A stretch of 64,000 nucleotides of DNA, taken from Pumilibacter muris. Lineage in GTDB: Bacteria > Bacillota > Clostridia > Christensenellales > Pumilibacteraceae. The translations under genes and the position numbers were made by a program. The stretch spans positions 1-64,000 of the forward strand of contig NZ_CALPCN010000004.1 in assembly GCF_943193045.1 (NCBI RefSeq), in the 5' to 3' direction. The notes under the pieces were generated by a model. It was not told the origin of the DNA, made no database searches, and saw only the letters and a program-made list of their open reading frames with translations. This document shows, in pieces, positions 1 through 7,632 of the stretch (position 1 is its first letter; the number at the start of each line of letters is the position of its first letter).

Positions 1-131
1 CAACTTCGTTGCTCGGCTGAGGACCGCTTCGATACGCCTCCGTATTTTGTTTGTTTTGTTTTCATGTTTCGCGTTTATAGGCTACGCGTTTGGGTCGGCG
101 TTCGCAACTTCGTTGCTCGGCTGAAGACCGC
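1..131. repeat. Pair of direct repeats at window edge
   Basis: A 27-base unit beginning CAACTTCGTTGCTCGGCTGA occurs at 1-27 and again at 105-131 with one mismatch. The unit contains the small palindrome GCAAC-ttc-GTTGC. There is no gene I can support between 1 and 235. Two copies are not enough to name a repeat family, and the element may continue left of the window. Confidence 0.5.
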
Positions 132-235
132 TCCGTATTGTCGCCACATAAGAGGCTATATAAGTATAACTTATTCGCTGACGAAAGTCAATTCTATTTA
201 TCTTTTAAAAACGAAAATATGCTATATGGCGAACG

Positions 236-988
236 TTATTGCAAAGGGGGTTCGCGCGGCGGAGCGAACGAATTTTTTTCGCAAGGTTCGCTCTCCCCTT
301 TTTCATGTTCAAAAGCAAAATCTTCCGTTTGAGCGGCAGCCTTTTCAGCGCTCAACCCGAGACGGGAAAACAACTTGCCTTTGCTCAAAAAGTCGGCGAA
401 CACAACAGCCGCGAATACCGCCACTCCCGCAACGGTAATCATTAAATCTTCCATAGTGTCTTTCATGGGCGATTTGCCTAAGGCTAACGACTCTTGAACG
501 CGTTGGGCGTCGCCGTCGAACAGACGGTCGGTGATATATTCCACAATTTCCCACAGCGCGCCCAAAGCAAGCGCCACGCTTAAAGCCAAAAATACCAGCC
601 AAACGGGATTTAAACGTATTTTGCCGCTGTCCGCCATAAACCAAAACACTATAAGCGCGGCGTTAAATCCGAAGTAACCGTGACACAGCAAATCCCACCA
701 TTTAAAAGTGTCGTAAAACTTTAAAACGGTACCCAAATGCGCGGCGCACGCGAGGTGCACGCAAACTGTTACGCAAATAGCAAGCGGAATTTTTTTACCC
801 GTAAGCAAATAATACAGCGGAAATAAAAGCGGCGCAAGCGAAGTTGCGAGAGCCGCCAAAAAATAAAGAGCGGGAACAGGTTCCCCGTTCCGTAAAAAAT
901 AAATAACCGCCGTTATACCCGCCGCTATAAGCATAATGAAAAACGGAATAAATTGAGTTATTTTAACCTTGTTCGTCTTTTCTGTCAC
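236..988 (-). CDS. Polytopic membrane protein, DUF2238-like
   Basis: A 250-residue integral membrane protein with about six hydrophobic segments between residues 10 and 200, followed by a charged, Glu-rich cytoplasmic tail. The segments around WWDLLCHGYFGF, GALWEIVEYITDRLFDGDAQ and the DTMEDLMIT stretch resemble the DUF2238/YjdF-like membrane family, whose function is unknown. The start is a GTG and no clear Shine-Dalgarno sequence precedes it, so the start is tentative. It is transcribed in the same direction as, but separately from, the flavin reductase gene. Family assignment is by motif likeness only. Confidence 0.6.
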   Translation of the reverse strand: MTEKTNKVKITQFIPFFIMLIAAGITAVIYFLRNGEPVPALYFLAALATSLAPLLFPLYYLLTGKKIPLAICVTVCVHLACAAHLGTVLKFYDTFKWWDLLCHGYFGFNAALIVFWFMADSGKIRLNPVWLVFLALSVALALGALWEIVEYITDRLFDGDAQRVQESLALGKSPMKDTMEDLMITVAGVAVFAAVVFADFLSKGKLFSRLGLSAEKAAAQTEDFAFEHEKGESEPCEKNSFAPPREPPLQ

Positions 989-1056
989 CGTAGTTGTTAT
1001 TCCCGTTTTACAGCGTCAAAATACTTTATTCGATGCCGTTTGTTATATGTTTTAAG

Positions 1057-1551
1057 TTACCTGTTTTCGTAACAATCCACAATTTCGCCGAAATACATTG
1101 TGTGAAAATCTTTGCCCGCATACATATCCGCTTTAAGCGCGGCGTCAACAAATCCGCATTCGGGCGTAGCCGCGAAAATTACTTTACATTCGAGTATAAG
1201 CCCGCATTCGCCCAAAACGTAGGCGGGAATATGCCGAGCGCGTCTTGGATGCAAATGAAGTTCTTCGAACTTATTAACCGAATAGCCGCTCAGATGGTCG
1301 CACCTTGCGATTTCGTTGCGCATATCCGCTGTGGGGACGCTCACCGCGAAGCTCTTAACTTTATCTATAACCTCGTGGCTGAGTTTTCCCTCGCGCACGG
1401 GCAAAACAAAAACTTGTCTGTTCCAAAACGTGCCGAGCGCTCCCCAGTGGGTAGACATTAGGTTCGGAGTTTCTTTGCCGCACGATATAAAAAGCCCGCT
1501 GCCGTTTAACGCTCCAAGCAATACCTTTCTCTGCTCTCTCGAAAGTTGCAT
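1057..1551 (-). CDS. Flavin reductase-like FMN-binding protein
   Basis: A 164-residue protein of the flavin reductase-like (FMN-binding split barrel) fold. The N-terminal part (LLGALNGSGLFISCGKE, then NLMSTHWGALGTFWNRQVFVLPVREGK) has the typical pattern in which an FMN-binding barrel protein such as a small flavoredoxin binds cofactor, and the C-terminal GKDFHTMYFGEIVDCY fits the final strand. Such proteins shuttle electrons between NAD(P)H, flavins and iron-sulfur proteins; the substrate here cannot be told. It starts 4 bases after the cyclophilin stop codon, so the two are probably co-transcribed and translationally coupled; no strong ribosome binding site is visible. Confidence 0.75.
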   Translation of the reverse strand: MQLSREQRKVLLGALNGSGLFISCGKETPNLMSTHWGALGTFWNRQVFVLPVREGKLSHEVIDKVKSFAVSVPTADMRNEIARCDHLSGYSVNKFEELHLHPRRARHIPAYVLGECGLILECKVIFAATPECGFVDAALKADMYAGKDFHTMYFGEIVDCYENR

Positions 1552-1555
1552 ACGG

Positions 1556-2074
1556 CTATTTCACCGTTCTCACGCTTTTTATAACTACGGGCGAAAGGGG
1601 AACGTCGTCGTAATATCCGACGCTTCCCGTACGCACCTTGCCTATTGAAATTGCTTTATCAAGGCTCGCTTTGTCGGTTACTCTGCCGAAAGCCGCATAT
1701 TCGCCGTCGAGAAAAGGAGTGTCGGCAACGCAAATAAAAAACTGACTCGAAGCCGAATCTTTAACATTTGTGCGCGCCATAGAAATTGTCCCCGCCGTAT
1801 GCTTTAAAGGATTTTGAACGCCGTTAGACGCAAATTCTCCGCGAATCGTTTTTGCCCCTTCTTTGGGAATAAGCGCGCCGTTTTTATGCACGAAGCCGCC
1901 GCCCTGAATCATAAAACCGTCTATAACTCGGTGAAAGCACAGCCCGTCGAAAAATCCGGAATCGGCAAGCGCCGCGAAATTCGCAACCGATATAGGCGCC
2001 GCGTCGGGATATAGCTCAAAATTCATAACGCCGCCGTCTTCCATAACAATTTCTATTTTTACGGTATTTTGCAT
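1556..2074 (-). CDS. Cyclophilin-type peptidyl-prolyl isomerase
   Basis: A 172-residue single-domain cyclophilin that catalyses cis-trans isomerisation of Xaa-Pro bonds. The catalytic FHRVIDGFMIQGG block lies near residue 50, followed by FASNG, the TISMARTN segment and SSQFFIC, all standard family motifs. There is no signal peptide, so it acts in the cytoplasm. AGGAGG lies 11 bases upstream of the ATG. It heads a two-gene unit with the flavin reductase-like gene. Confidence 0.92.
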   Translation of the reverse strand: MQNTVKIEIVMEDGGVMNFELYPDAAPISVANFAALADSGFFDGLCFHRVIDGFMIQGGGFVHKNGALIPKEGAKTIRGEFASNGVQNPLKHTAGTISMARTNVKDSASSQFFICVADTPFLDGEYAAFGRVTDKASLDKAISIGKVRTGSVGYYDDVPLSPVVIKSVRTVK

Positions 2075-2108
2075 AAATATAAAATCCTCCTACTGTTCTT
2101 TTGTATAT

Positions 2109-2137
2109 ATTCTAACATGTTTTAATATTTTAAGCAA
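2109..2137 (-). promoter_or_regulatory. Sigma-70 promoter for cyclophilin gene
   Basis: On the minus strand TTGCTT (2132-2137), 17 bases, TAGAAT (2109-2114), placed about 35 bases before the start codon of the cyclophilin gene. Confidence 0.6.
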
Positions 2138-2245
2138 ATAATTTTTTTATATTAAGTCTGCCTAAAATGTAAGATTTTGTCACGCTCGAAAAAACAAATG
2201 CCGCTTTTCTAATTTAAGTTTAATGTATTTTTTACTTTCTATATA

Positions 2246-2274
2246 TTGCTCTTGCGCAGTTAAAGGTGTATAAT
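2246..2274 (+). promoter_or_regulatory. Sigma-70 promoter for small membrane protein
   Basis: TTGCTC (2246-2251), 17-base spacer, TATAAT (2269-2274), followed by AAAGGAG at 2291-2297 and the ATG at 2309. Confidence 0.7.
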
Positions 2275-2308
2275 GATTATATCAAAAACAAAAGGAGTGA
2301 AATCGACA

Positions 2309-2653
2309 ATGAAAATGAACGAAGGCATGGAAAAAGTAGTTGACATAATTACCGAAATCCTCGCATTCTTTACAGTGGCTCTTATCGTGCTGTTGTATGT
2401 GAACAGTTATGTGGCGGGCAGAGCCGCCGACGGAGTGGGATTTATTCCCGCGAAAGCTACTCAGGTACTTAAAACGGTGCGCGAAATAGCAATACTGTTG
2501 GTTGTGGGTCTTGCGGGCTTGCAATTCTCGCTTAAACATCTTTTCTTATTTATTCCCTACGCGCTTTTGGTTGCCGCAGCGGTAATATTCATGTTCTTCC
2601 CCAACGTGTTGCCCGTGAGCGTTAAAGACGTGCTTATGCCTTTCGGAATATAA
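2309..2653 (+). CDS. Small three-helix membrane protein
   Basis: A 114-residue protein with three hydrophobic segments (about residues 12-35, 54-72 and 77-95) and a short amphipathic N-terminus. I do not recognise a family. The ATG at 2309 was chosen because AAAGGAG lies 11 bases upstream, whereas an in-frame ATG at 2273 lies inside the -10 box. It is a single-gene transcript with its own promoter and a bidirectional terminator. Confidence 0.75.
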   Translation: MKMNEGMEKVVDIITEILAFFTVALIVLLYVNSYVAGRAADGVGFIPAKATQVLKTVREIAILLVVGLAGLQFSLKHLFLFIPYALLVAAAVIFMFFPNVLPVSVKDVLMPFGI

Positions 2654-2716
2654 TAAAACGGCAAACAAACTAACGGAAACAACGCACAATTACGCGAACG
2701 CTGACGTTAAAATAAA

Positions 2717-2746
2717 AAACACCGCTATGCAGGCGGTGTTTTTTTA
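2717..2746. terminator. Bidirectional intrinsic terminator
   Basis: Stem ACACCGC (2719-2725) with GCGGTGT (2733-2739), seven-base loop, flanked by A6 and T7. It separates the convergent small membrane protein gene and the Hint-domain gene. Confidence 0.85.
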
Positions 2747-2751
2747 TCGTT

Positions 2752-4131
2752 TCAGCCACGTTGAGTTAACTGTATCGATTCGGAGCCGTAATACAATTCG
2801 AGTATGTGCAATAATTCTTCGAACGTGTATTCCCCTTTTAATATTGCGGGTTTGTAGTAAGCGAACGGGAACAGTTCGTACTCCTCTTTCGAAACGTATT
2901 CCTTAAAATCTTCGTAAGTGAAAAGCCCGTATTTTTCAACGTCGGCGCTCAAAGCCTTTTCGTCTATTTTCATATCGTCGTCGTATTCGAACAAATCCGC
3001 CATGTGCGCCGAATAAGTCAGCATGCCGTTCGCCACAGCGTTCACATGCCATACGGTTACGGGATTGTATATTTTCGTGAGTTCTTCTCTAACCGTTACG
3101 CTCGAAAGCGTAACCGCTCCCGTGCCGTCCTTTAAGTCTGCCGTAACGAAAGAATGCCCCTTAAATTCGCTTGCGTTAGCTTCGGTAATTCTAACGTAAG
3201 AATTTAAAGTTTTGTCAAACAAGAAGTGTTCGTCGGCGATTTTAAGCGTTGTTCCGTTCGAAAAACGCAACTCGATAACTTTATGCAATTCGGCGCTGCG
3301 GTTTGCGTGAATGTTGCAAAGAAGCGGCGCCGAATCGAGTTTGCCCGTTTCGTGGTTGAACACAAGCAGTCGGTCGCCTATTTTCAAATCCTCCACCGCT
3401 TTTACGCTTCCGTCTGCAAGCGTTATAAGCGTGCCGCCCACAAAACACCCCGTAGGGTCTTGACTCGACACTTGAATTTGAGAATGTTCTTCTATTTCAA
3501 ACGGTTCCCCGCTTGCGGTAGGAGTGCCGTTTACCGTAAGAGCTCTTCTGTAATCGTATGTATAGCTCGCTTTCAACATTATTTGTTTTCCGTAAGGCAC
3601 CCTTATAGTACCTTCGGTGAATGTTCCGAGCAATTCGTTCCCCGCATAAATTTTAACCGACGCGCAATACGATTTAACGCTTATATTGCAATATTTGTAC
3701 TTATCTATAATCGCCGTAGCGGTATCCCAACCTTTGGGCGTGTATTCGTCGCCCGCCGCATACCGTTCGCCGTTTATTTCCCAACCGTAGAACGTATAGT
3801 CCATTCCGTACTTTTCGGTTTCGTAATCTTCGGCGTTACATTCGGCAAGCGTTACGCTTTCGCCTTTTTTGACGTATTCCCACGCGCGGTAGCCGCCGCC
3901 CTCGTATATTATTTTGTTTTGCCCCAAATGCGGCAGTATTTTACTCAAATTAAACGCGCACACAAAAACGGTAAGCCCCAACATAACGTATGCAAACACG
4001 CTGTAACGCGTGTGTGTGCAAACGTAATCGCGGCGAACGTATTCTTTCACGCACATGCGCGCCGTTAAAAACACCGCGCAAAAAACGGTAATTATGCAAA
4101 GAAACACATATAAAGTTATTACCCCCCCCAC
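2752..4131 (-). CDS. Hint-domain membrane protein, possibly 3' half of split gene
   Basis: A 459-residue ORF. Two hydrophobic segments (about residues 4-25 and 43-65) precede an extracytoplasmic stretch of beta-rich repeats (70-228) and then a Hint (hedgehog/intein) domain from Cys229 (CFVGGTLITLADGS, then DLKIGDRLLVFNHETGK, and a block with ADEHFLF) to about residue 375; an acidic helical tail of about 80 residues ends the protein. The usual C-terminal His-Asn pair of splicing Hint domains is not seen: the equivalent segment reads VNAVANGMLTYSAHM. The only start available is a GTG inside the overlap with the upstream ORF, at the edge of a run of eight G (4122-4129). The domain order of the 782-residue BspA protein in this window suggests that this ORF and the upstream one are one gene joined through that tract. 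Partner and substrate are unknown. Confidence 0.75.
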   Translation of the reverse strand: MGGVITLYVFLCIITVFCAVFLTARMCVKEYVRRDYVCTHTRYSVFAYVMLGLTVFVCAFNLSKILPHLGQNKIIYEGGGYRAWEYVKKGESVTLAECNAEDYETEKYGMDYTFYGWEINGERYAAGDEYTPKGWDTATAIIDKYKYCNISVKSYCASVKIYAGNELLGTFTEGTIRVPYGKQIMLKASYTYDYRRALTVNGTPTASGEPFEIEEHSQIQVSSQDPTGCFVGGTLITLADGSVKAVEDLKIGDRLLVFNHETGKLDSAPLLCNIHANRSAELHKVIELRFSNGTTLKIADEHFLFDKTLNSYVRITEANASEFKGHSFVTADLKDGTGAVTLSSVTVREELTKIYNPVTVWHVNAVANGMLTYSAHMADLFEYDDDMKIDEKALSADVEKYGLFTYEDFKEYVSKEEYELFPFAYYKPAILKGEYTFEELLHILELYYGSESIQLTQRG

Positions 4132-4853
4132 GATAAGCGCGGCATTGTTCGCACTCTGTATTGATACCCGTTCACGGGATTAAAAACGTCGCACCCTATT
4201 ATAACCGACAAAATTACGGGTAGAAAATAGGCAACTATTTTTAACGTCTTTTTTAATTTGAACGTTTTCTTCTGTTTCGCAGTTCGCGCGGCTTGCGCTT
4301 CAGCTTTAACCCTACGCTCCTCAGCCTCTTTCTCTCGGCGAGCTTTTTCCTCGCGCTTTGCGCGTTCCGCCGCTTCGACCCGTTTTCGTTCCTCTTGCAA
4401 TTCGGCGTCGGTTTTAAACTTTGCAAGCATTTTATTAACTTTTTTAAGTAGCTTGCCCGAAATATTTTGAGCCGCGAACCGTGTTCCCACTTCGCGGAAA
4501 AACGTTCTATCGTCTTCCGTTTCTATAAGGCTTTTATATTCGTTTCTTTCCGATTTCAGCCATTCGCGTTCAGCGGCGCAAGAAAATTTCTTTTCGATTA
4601 TGTTAAAAGTTCCCGAAGAATAAAAAAGCCTATCGTGCGCAAACGTTTTTTTGGGCAATTTAGCCGTTATTTTAAAGTCGTTCTCAAACCCCTTGCGAAC
4701 AACAAAATCGGGGCGGGTCTTAAACTCAACCTTCGTTTCCATTCGCGCGAAAGTAAGTTTTTCGCAAGCGTAATCTTTATTTTTCGGCTCCGTTCTTTCG
4801 CATTCGAAAAGAGCAGTATTCTCAATAAGTTTTTGCGCTTCTTCCCTTGTCAT
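4119..4853 (-). CDS. Coiled-coil membrane protein, possibly 5' half of split gene
   Basis: A 244-residue ORF with a soluble N-terminal domain (residues 1-150, containing FKTRPDFVVRKGFENDFKIT and NISGKLLKKVNKMLAK), a Glu/Lys/Arg/Ala-rich coiled coil (150-195) and one membrane segment (about 207-225), then stops 20 residues later. The N-terminal domain, the coiled coil and the position of the first membrane helix match those of the 782-residue leucine-rich repeat protein at 12175-14523. GGGAG lies 8 bases before the ATG, and a consensus promoter lies just upstream. The last codons run through a G8 tract; a one-base change there would fuse it to the Hint ORF and give three membrane helices, as in the paralogue. 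Confidence 0.8.
   Translation of the reverse strand: MTREEAQKLIENTALFECERTEPKNKDYACEKLTFARMETKVEFKTRPDFVVRKGFENDFKITAKLPKKTFAHDRLFYSSGTFNIIEKKFSCAAEREWLKSERNEYKSLIETEDDRTFFREVGTRFAAQNISGKLLKKVNKMLAKFKTDAELQEERKRVEAAERAKREEKARREKEAEERRVKAEAQAARTAKQKKTFKLKKTLKIVAYFLPVILSVIIGCDVFNPVNGYQYRVRTMPRLSWGG
4122..4129. repeat. Homopolymer tract (G8 on coding strand)
   Basis: Eight consecutive C on the plus strand, read as G8 at the junction of the two overlapping ORFs. Such tracts are typical sites of slipped-strand mispairing or transcriptional slippage, and also of sequencing error. Confidence 0.9.
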
Positions 4854-4898
4854 TCCTCTTCTCCCTTTGGTTGGGGGTTATATAAGTTCTTCCATATA

Positions 4899-4927
4899 AA
4901 TATACATTTATAACACACGATTGTCAA
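4899..4927 (-). promoter_or_regulatory. Sigma-70 promoter for Hint locus
   Basis: Minus-strand TTGACA (4922-4927), 17-base spacer, TATATT (4899-4904), about 45 bases before the ATG at 4853. Confidence 0.7.
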
Positions 4928-5008
4928 GCAAAAGAAATTAAACGCTTAAAAAGACTCGCCGAAAGTTTTGTCGTTATAATTTTATCGATAAAAAATTAGC
5001 GATTAGAG

Positions 5009-5037
5009 TTGACATATATTGTTTATTGTGTTATAAT
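5009..5037 (+). promoter_or_regulatory. Consensus promoter for alcohol dehydrogenase
   Basis: TTGACA (5009-5014), exactly 17 bases, TATAAT (5032-5037). Both hexamers are perfect consensus. Confidence 0.9.
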
Positions 5038-5046
5038 GCAAACAAA

Positions 5047-5065
5047 GATTCGGAAAAACCGAATC
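5047..5065 (+). promoter_or_regulatory. Perfect hairpin/palindrome at transcript 5' end
   Basis: GATTCGG-AAAAA-CCGAATC. The expected transcription start is near 5044, so the element is either a 5' stabilising hairpin in the mRNA or a repressor site just downstream of the promoter. No regulator can be assigned. Confidence 0.6.
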
Positions 5066-5104
5066 CGAAAAAAATATTTATAAAAAGCGGAGGATATGTT
5101 TGAA

Positions 5105-6322
5105 ATGGCAAGATTTACTTTACCCAGAGATTTGTATCACGGAAAGGGCTCGCTTGAAGCGCTTAAAAGTTTCAGCGGCAAAAAAGCCATAATTTGCGTG
5201 GGCGGCGGCTCGATGAAAAAGTTCGGTTTTCTCGACAGAGCGGTAAGCTACCTGAAAGAAGCGGGAATGAAAGTTGAGCTCTTCGAAGGAATAGAGCCCG
5301 ACCCTTCGGTTGAAACCGTTATGAAAGGCGCCGACGCGATGCTTAAATTCAAGCCCGACTGGATTATAGCTATGGGCGGCGGTTCTCCCATAGACGCGGC
5401 AAAGGCGATGTGGATTAAATACGAATACCCGCATATTACTTTCGAAGAAATGTGCAAAGTGTTCGGCATTCCCGCGCTCAGAAAAAAAGCGCGTTTTTGC
5501 GCGATTTCGTCTACATCCGGCACAGCCACCGAAGTTACCGCGTTTTCTATTATAACCGACTACAAAAAAGGCATTAAATACCCTATCGCCGACTTTGAAA
5601 TTACGCCCGACGTTGCGATAGTAGACCCCGACCTTGCCGAAACCATGCCGCAAAAACTTGTTGCTCACACAGGTATGGACGCGATAACGCACGCAATCGA
5701 AGCTTACGTTTCTACCGCTCATTGCGATTACACCGACCCGCTCGCTTTGCACGCCGTTAAAATGATAAAGAACGACCTTGTGGCATCTTACAACGGCGAC
5801 ACAGTCAAGCGCGACAGCATGCACAACGCTCAGTGCCTTGCGGGCATGGCGTTTTCAAACGCTCTTCTCGGCATAGTTCACTCTATGGCGCACAAAACGG
5901 GCGCGGCGTTCGACGAATACGGCGCGCACATAATTCACGGTGCGGCTAACGCCATGTATTTGCCCAAAGTTATAAAATTCAACGCCCAAAATCCCGAAGC
6001 CAAAAAGCGCTACGGCGAAATTGCCGACTTTATCAACTTAGGCGGAAAAGACGACGACGAGAAAGTGGAACTTTTAATCGCAATGCTCCGCAAGATGAAC
6101 GACGAGCTTAAAATTCCTCATTGCATTAAAAACTACGGCGCCGACAGCTACCCTTGCGAGCAAGGCTTTGTGCCCGAAAACGTGTTCCTTGAAAAACTGC
6201 ACGACATTGCGGTGAACGCGCTCGGCGACGCTTGCACAGGCTCCAACCCTCGCCAACCGTCGGTTGAGGAAATGGAAAAACTTCTTAAATGCTGCTACTA
6301 CGACACCGAAGTGGATTTCTAA
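5105..6322 (+). CDS. Iron-containing alcohol dehydrogenase
   Basis: A 405-residue group III (Fe-dependent) alcohol dehydrogenase that interconverts alcohols and aldehydes or ketones with NAD(P)H. The nucleotide-binding GGGSPIDAAK segment is near residue 95. The metal-binding region includes DAITHAIEAY, the HSMAHKTGA block with its two His, and HGAANAM. Length fits the family (about 380-410). Start: GGAGGA at 5089-5094 is 10 bases from the ATG at 5105 but only one base from an in-frame ATG at 5096, so 5105 is preferred. It is monocistronic with a perfect promoter and a strong terminator, which suggests a highly expressed fermentative enzyme. The substrate cannot be told. Confidence 0.93.
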   Translation: MARFTLPRDLYHGKGSLEALKSFSGKKAIICVGGGSMKKFGFLDRAVSYLKEAGMKVELFEGIEPDPSVETVMKGADAMLKFKPDWIIAMGGGSPIDAAKAMWIKYEYPHITFEEMCKVFGIPALRKKARFCAISSTSGTATEVTAFSIITDYKKGIKYPIADFEITPDVAIVDPDLAETMPQKLVAHTGMDAITHAIEAYVSTAHCDYTDPLALHAVKMIKNDLVASYNGDTVKRDSMHNAQCLAGMAFSNALLGIVHSMAHKTGAAFDEYGAHIIHGAANAMYLPKVIKFNAQNPEAKKRYGEIADFINLGGKDDDEKVELLIAMLRKMNDELKIPHCIKNYGADSYPCEQGFVPENVFLEKLHDIAVNALGDACTGSNPRQPSVEEMEKLLKCCYYDTEVDF

Positions 6323-6340
6323 ACAACATTTAAACAACAC

Positions 6341-6377
6341 AAAAAAAGGCAAGCGAGCACGCTTGCCTTTTTGTTTT
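6341..6377. terminator. Bidirectional intrinsic terminator
   Basis: Stem GGCAAGCG (6348-6355) with CGCTTGCC (6360-6367), loop AGCA, flanked by A7 and a T-rich tail. It serves both the dehydrogenase and the convergent gene at 6376. Confidence 0.9.
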
Positions 6378-6699
6378 AATTCGAAACTTTGTCTTTAACA
6401 AATATCACATCATATCTCGAACCCATATCGCTCATAAACTGAAACGCCGCTTTCCAACCGTTTCTACTATACTCTTCTAAAATCGAATTTAATTTTTTAC
6501 TTCGCCTGCAACACTTATGCTCATATGTAACGTTCGCTGGAGCGTCTAAATCTTTCTCGAAAAGTAATTCGTATCTTGTCATTAAATCGCCCATCGACAC
6601 CGACTTTAATATATACCCGTCGGCAGAATACGCATTTAATAGTTTTATTAGCTTTTTAACCAACCTGCAATGTTCGTGTTTATAAATAACGTTTGCCAT
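6376..6699 (-). CDS. Small protein with two DUF4177-like repeats
   Basis: A 107-residue soluble protein made of two homologous halves. Residues 2-49 (ANVIYKHEHCRLVKK ... YELLFEKD) align with residues 54-103 (ANVTYEHKCCRRSKK ... YDVIFVKD). The pattern of a first beta strand, a helix with LLN-x(5)-G or LEEYSRNGW, and a final beta strand resembles the DUF4177 fold. Function is unknown. AGGAGAG precedes the ATG. It follows the glycosylase gene on the same strand with about 20 bases between them. Confidence 0.7.
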   Translation of the reverse strand: MANVIYKHEHCRLVKKLIKLLNAYSADGYILKSVSMGDLMTRYELLFEKDLDAPANVTYEHKCCRRSKKLNSILEEYSRNGWKAAFQFMSDMGSRYDVIFVKDKVSN

Positions 6700-6719
6700 T
6701 ACACTCTCCTATTCGCATT

Positions 6720-7478
6720 TTAAAATACGCGTTGCGATTCGGTGTAATATGTTTTTCTGCCGCCGATTTCGGTAACTTTAATGAGTTCACCGAGCGGAGT
6801 CATACGGGCGCGGGTATGCACTTGCACAAGGTCGCGCATCTCTCCGCACGTTACTCCCTTATACATTTCGGCGTATTTCTCGATTGCATTTTCAAGCACC
6901 GCGCGCATAGCGGCATAAAGTTCTTTTTTAACTTCGGCGGGCAATTTTCCGCATTTCGACGCGGGCGATATTTTTGCCGCGTAAAGTATTTCGTCGGCGT
7001 AGGCGTTGCCTATTCCGCGAACACAATTTTGGTCGCAAAGCACGTTTTTAACCGCAGCTTTGCTCTTTTGAGCAAGTAGCGAATAAAACTCCGTTTCGGT
7101 AATCCGCGTGGCTTCGGGAACTTGCGGCAAAGCGTCGAACGGCGCCATTTTGGCATAGCCGTCGGGGTCGAACACCATAAGGTATTCGCCGCCCTCGAAA
7201 CACAGTTCGGCAACAACGTCGGCAGCCGCAGGTCGGGTGTTTTCGTTGAGCACCGCAAAACCGCCGTTTAGCATTAAATGAACCGAAAACGCGGGCAAAC
7301 CGTTAAACCAAAAAAACATTTCTTTGCCGTGCCCGCGCACGTCGGTAAGCGTCTTTTTTGCAACGGCGGCGTTCAAATCGAACCCGCCCTTTTTATAATC
7401 GGCGCGAATTACCTCTCTATCGAAAAACCGCTCTTTAATCGATTTTGCGAATATTTTCAATTCAACTATTTCGGGCAC
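6720..7478 (-). CDS. Fpg/Nei-family DNA glycosylase, zincless
   Basis: A 252-residue member of the formamidopyrimidine-DNA glycosylase/endonuclease VIII family. Pro2 and Glu3, the catalytic residues of base excision, are present (MPEIVE), and the helix-two-turn-helix region reads CDQNCVRGIGNAYADEILY. In the usual C-terminal zinc finger the four Cys are gone: the segment VHTRARMTPLGELIKVTEIGGRKTYYTESQRVF keeps the GGRKTYY hairpin with its Arg but no Cys. That is the pattern of a zincless finger. The start is GTG with AAGGAG 8 bases upstream. Its lesion preference cannot be told from sequence; divergence from MutM leaves an Nei-like or unrelated DNA-binding role possible. Confidence 0.85.
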   Translation of the reverse strand: MPEIVELKIFAKSIKERFFDREVIRADYKKGGFDLNAAVAKKTLTDVRGHGKEMFFWFNGLPAFSVHLMLNGGFAVLNENTRPAAADVVAELCFEGGEYLMVFDPDGYAKMAPFDALPQVPEATRITETEFYSLLAQKSKAAVKNVLCDQNCVRGIGNAYADEILYAAKISPASKCGKLPAEVKKELYAAMRAVLENAIEKYAEMYKGVTCGEMRDLVQVHTRARMTPLGELIKVTEIGGRKTYYTESQRVF

Positions 7479-7632
7479 TTTATACGCTCCTTATTTAAAA
7501 TTGCCGCGCAGTTTATAGGTTCCTTGCAACATAAATAGCTTGCGCCAAGAAACAATCTTTTAGTTAAAAGAGTTACACTTTTCTTTTAGATGGCGCAGAG
7601 CGCTGACAAGAGCGGCAAAAGCATACAAATAG

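Noticed and set aside
1-131. CRISPR array at the left edge
   Set aside because: Only two repeat units, with a spacing far too large and no cas genes.
7541-7597. Inverted repeat TGCGCCA/TGGCGCA between gpmI and the glycosylase gene as an attachment site or mobile element
   Set aside because: Only seven matching bases around an AT-rich centre, with no flanking duplication or recombinase gene.
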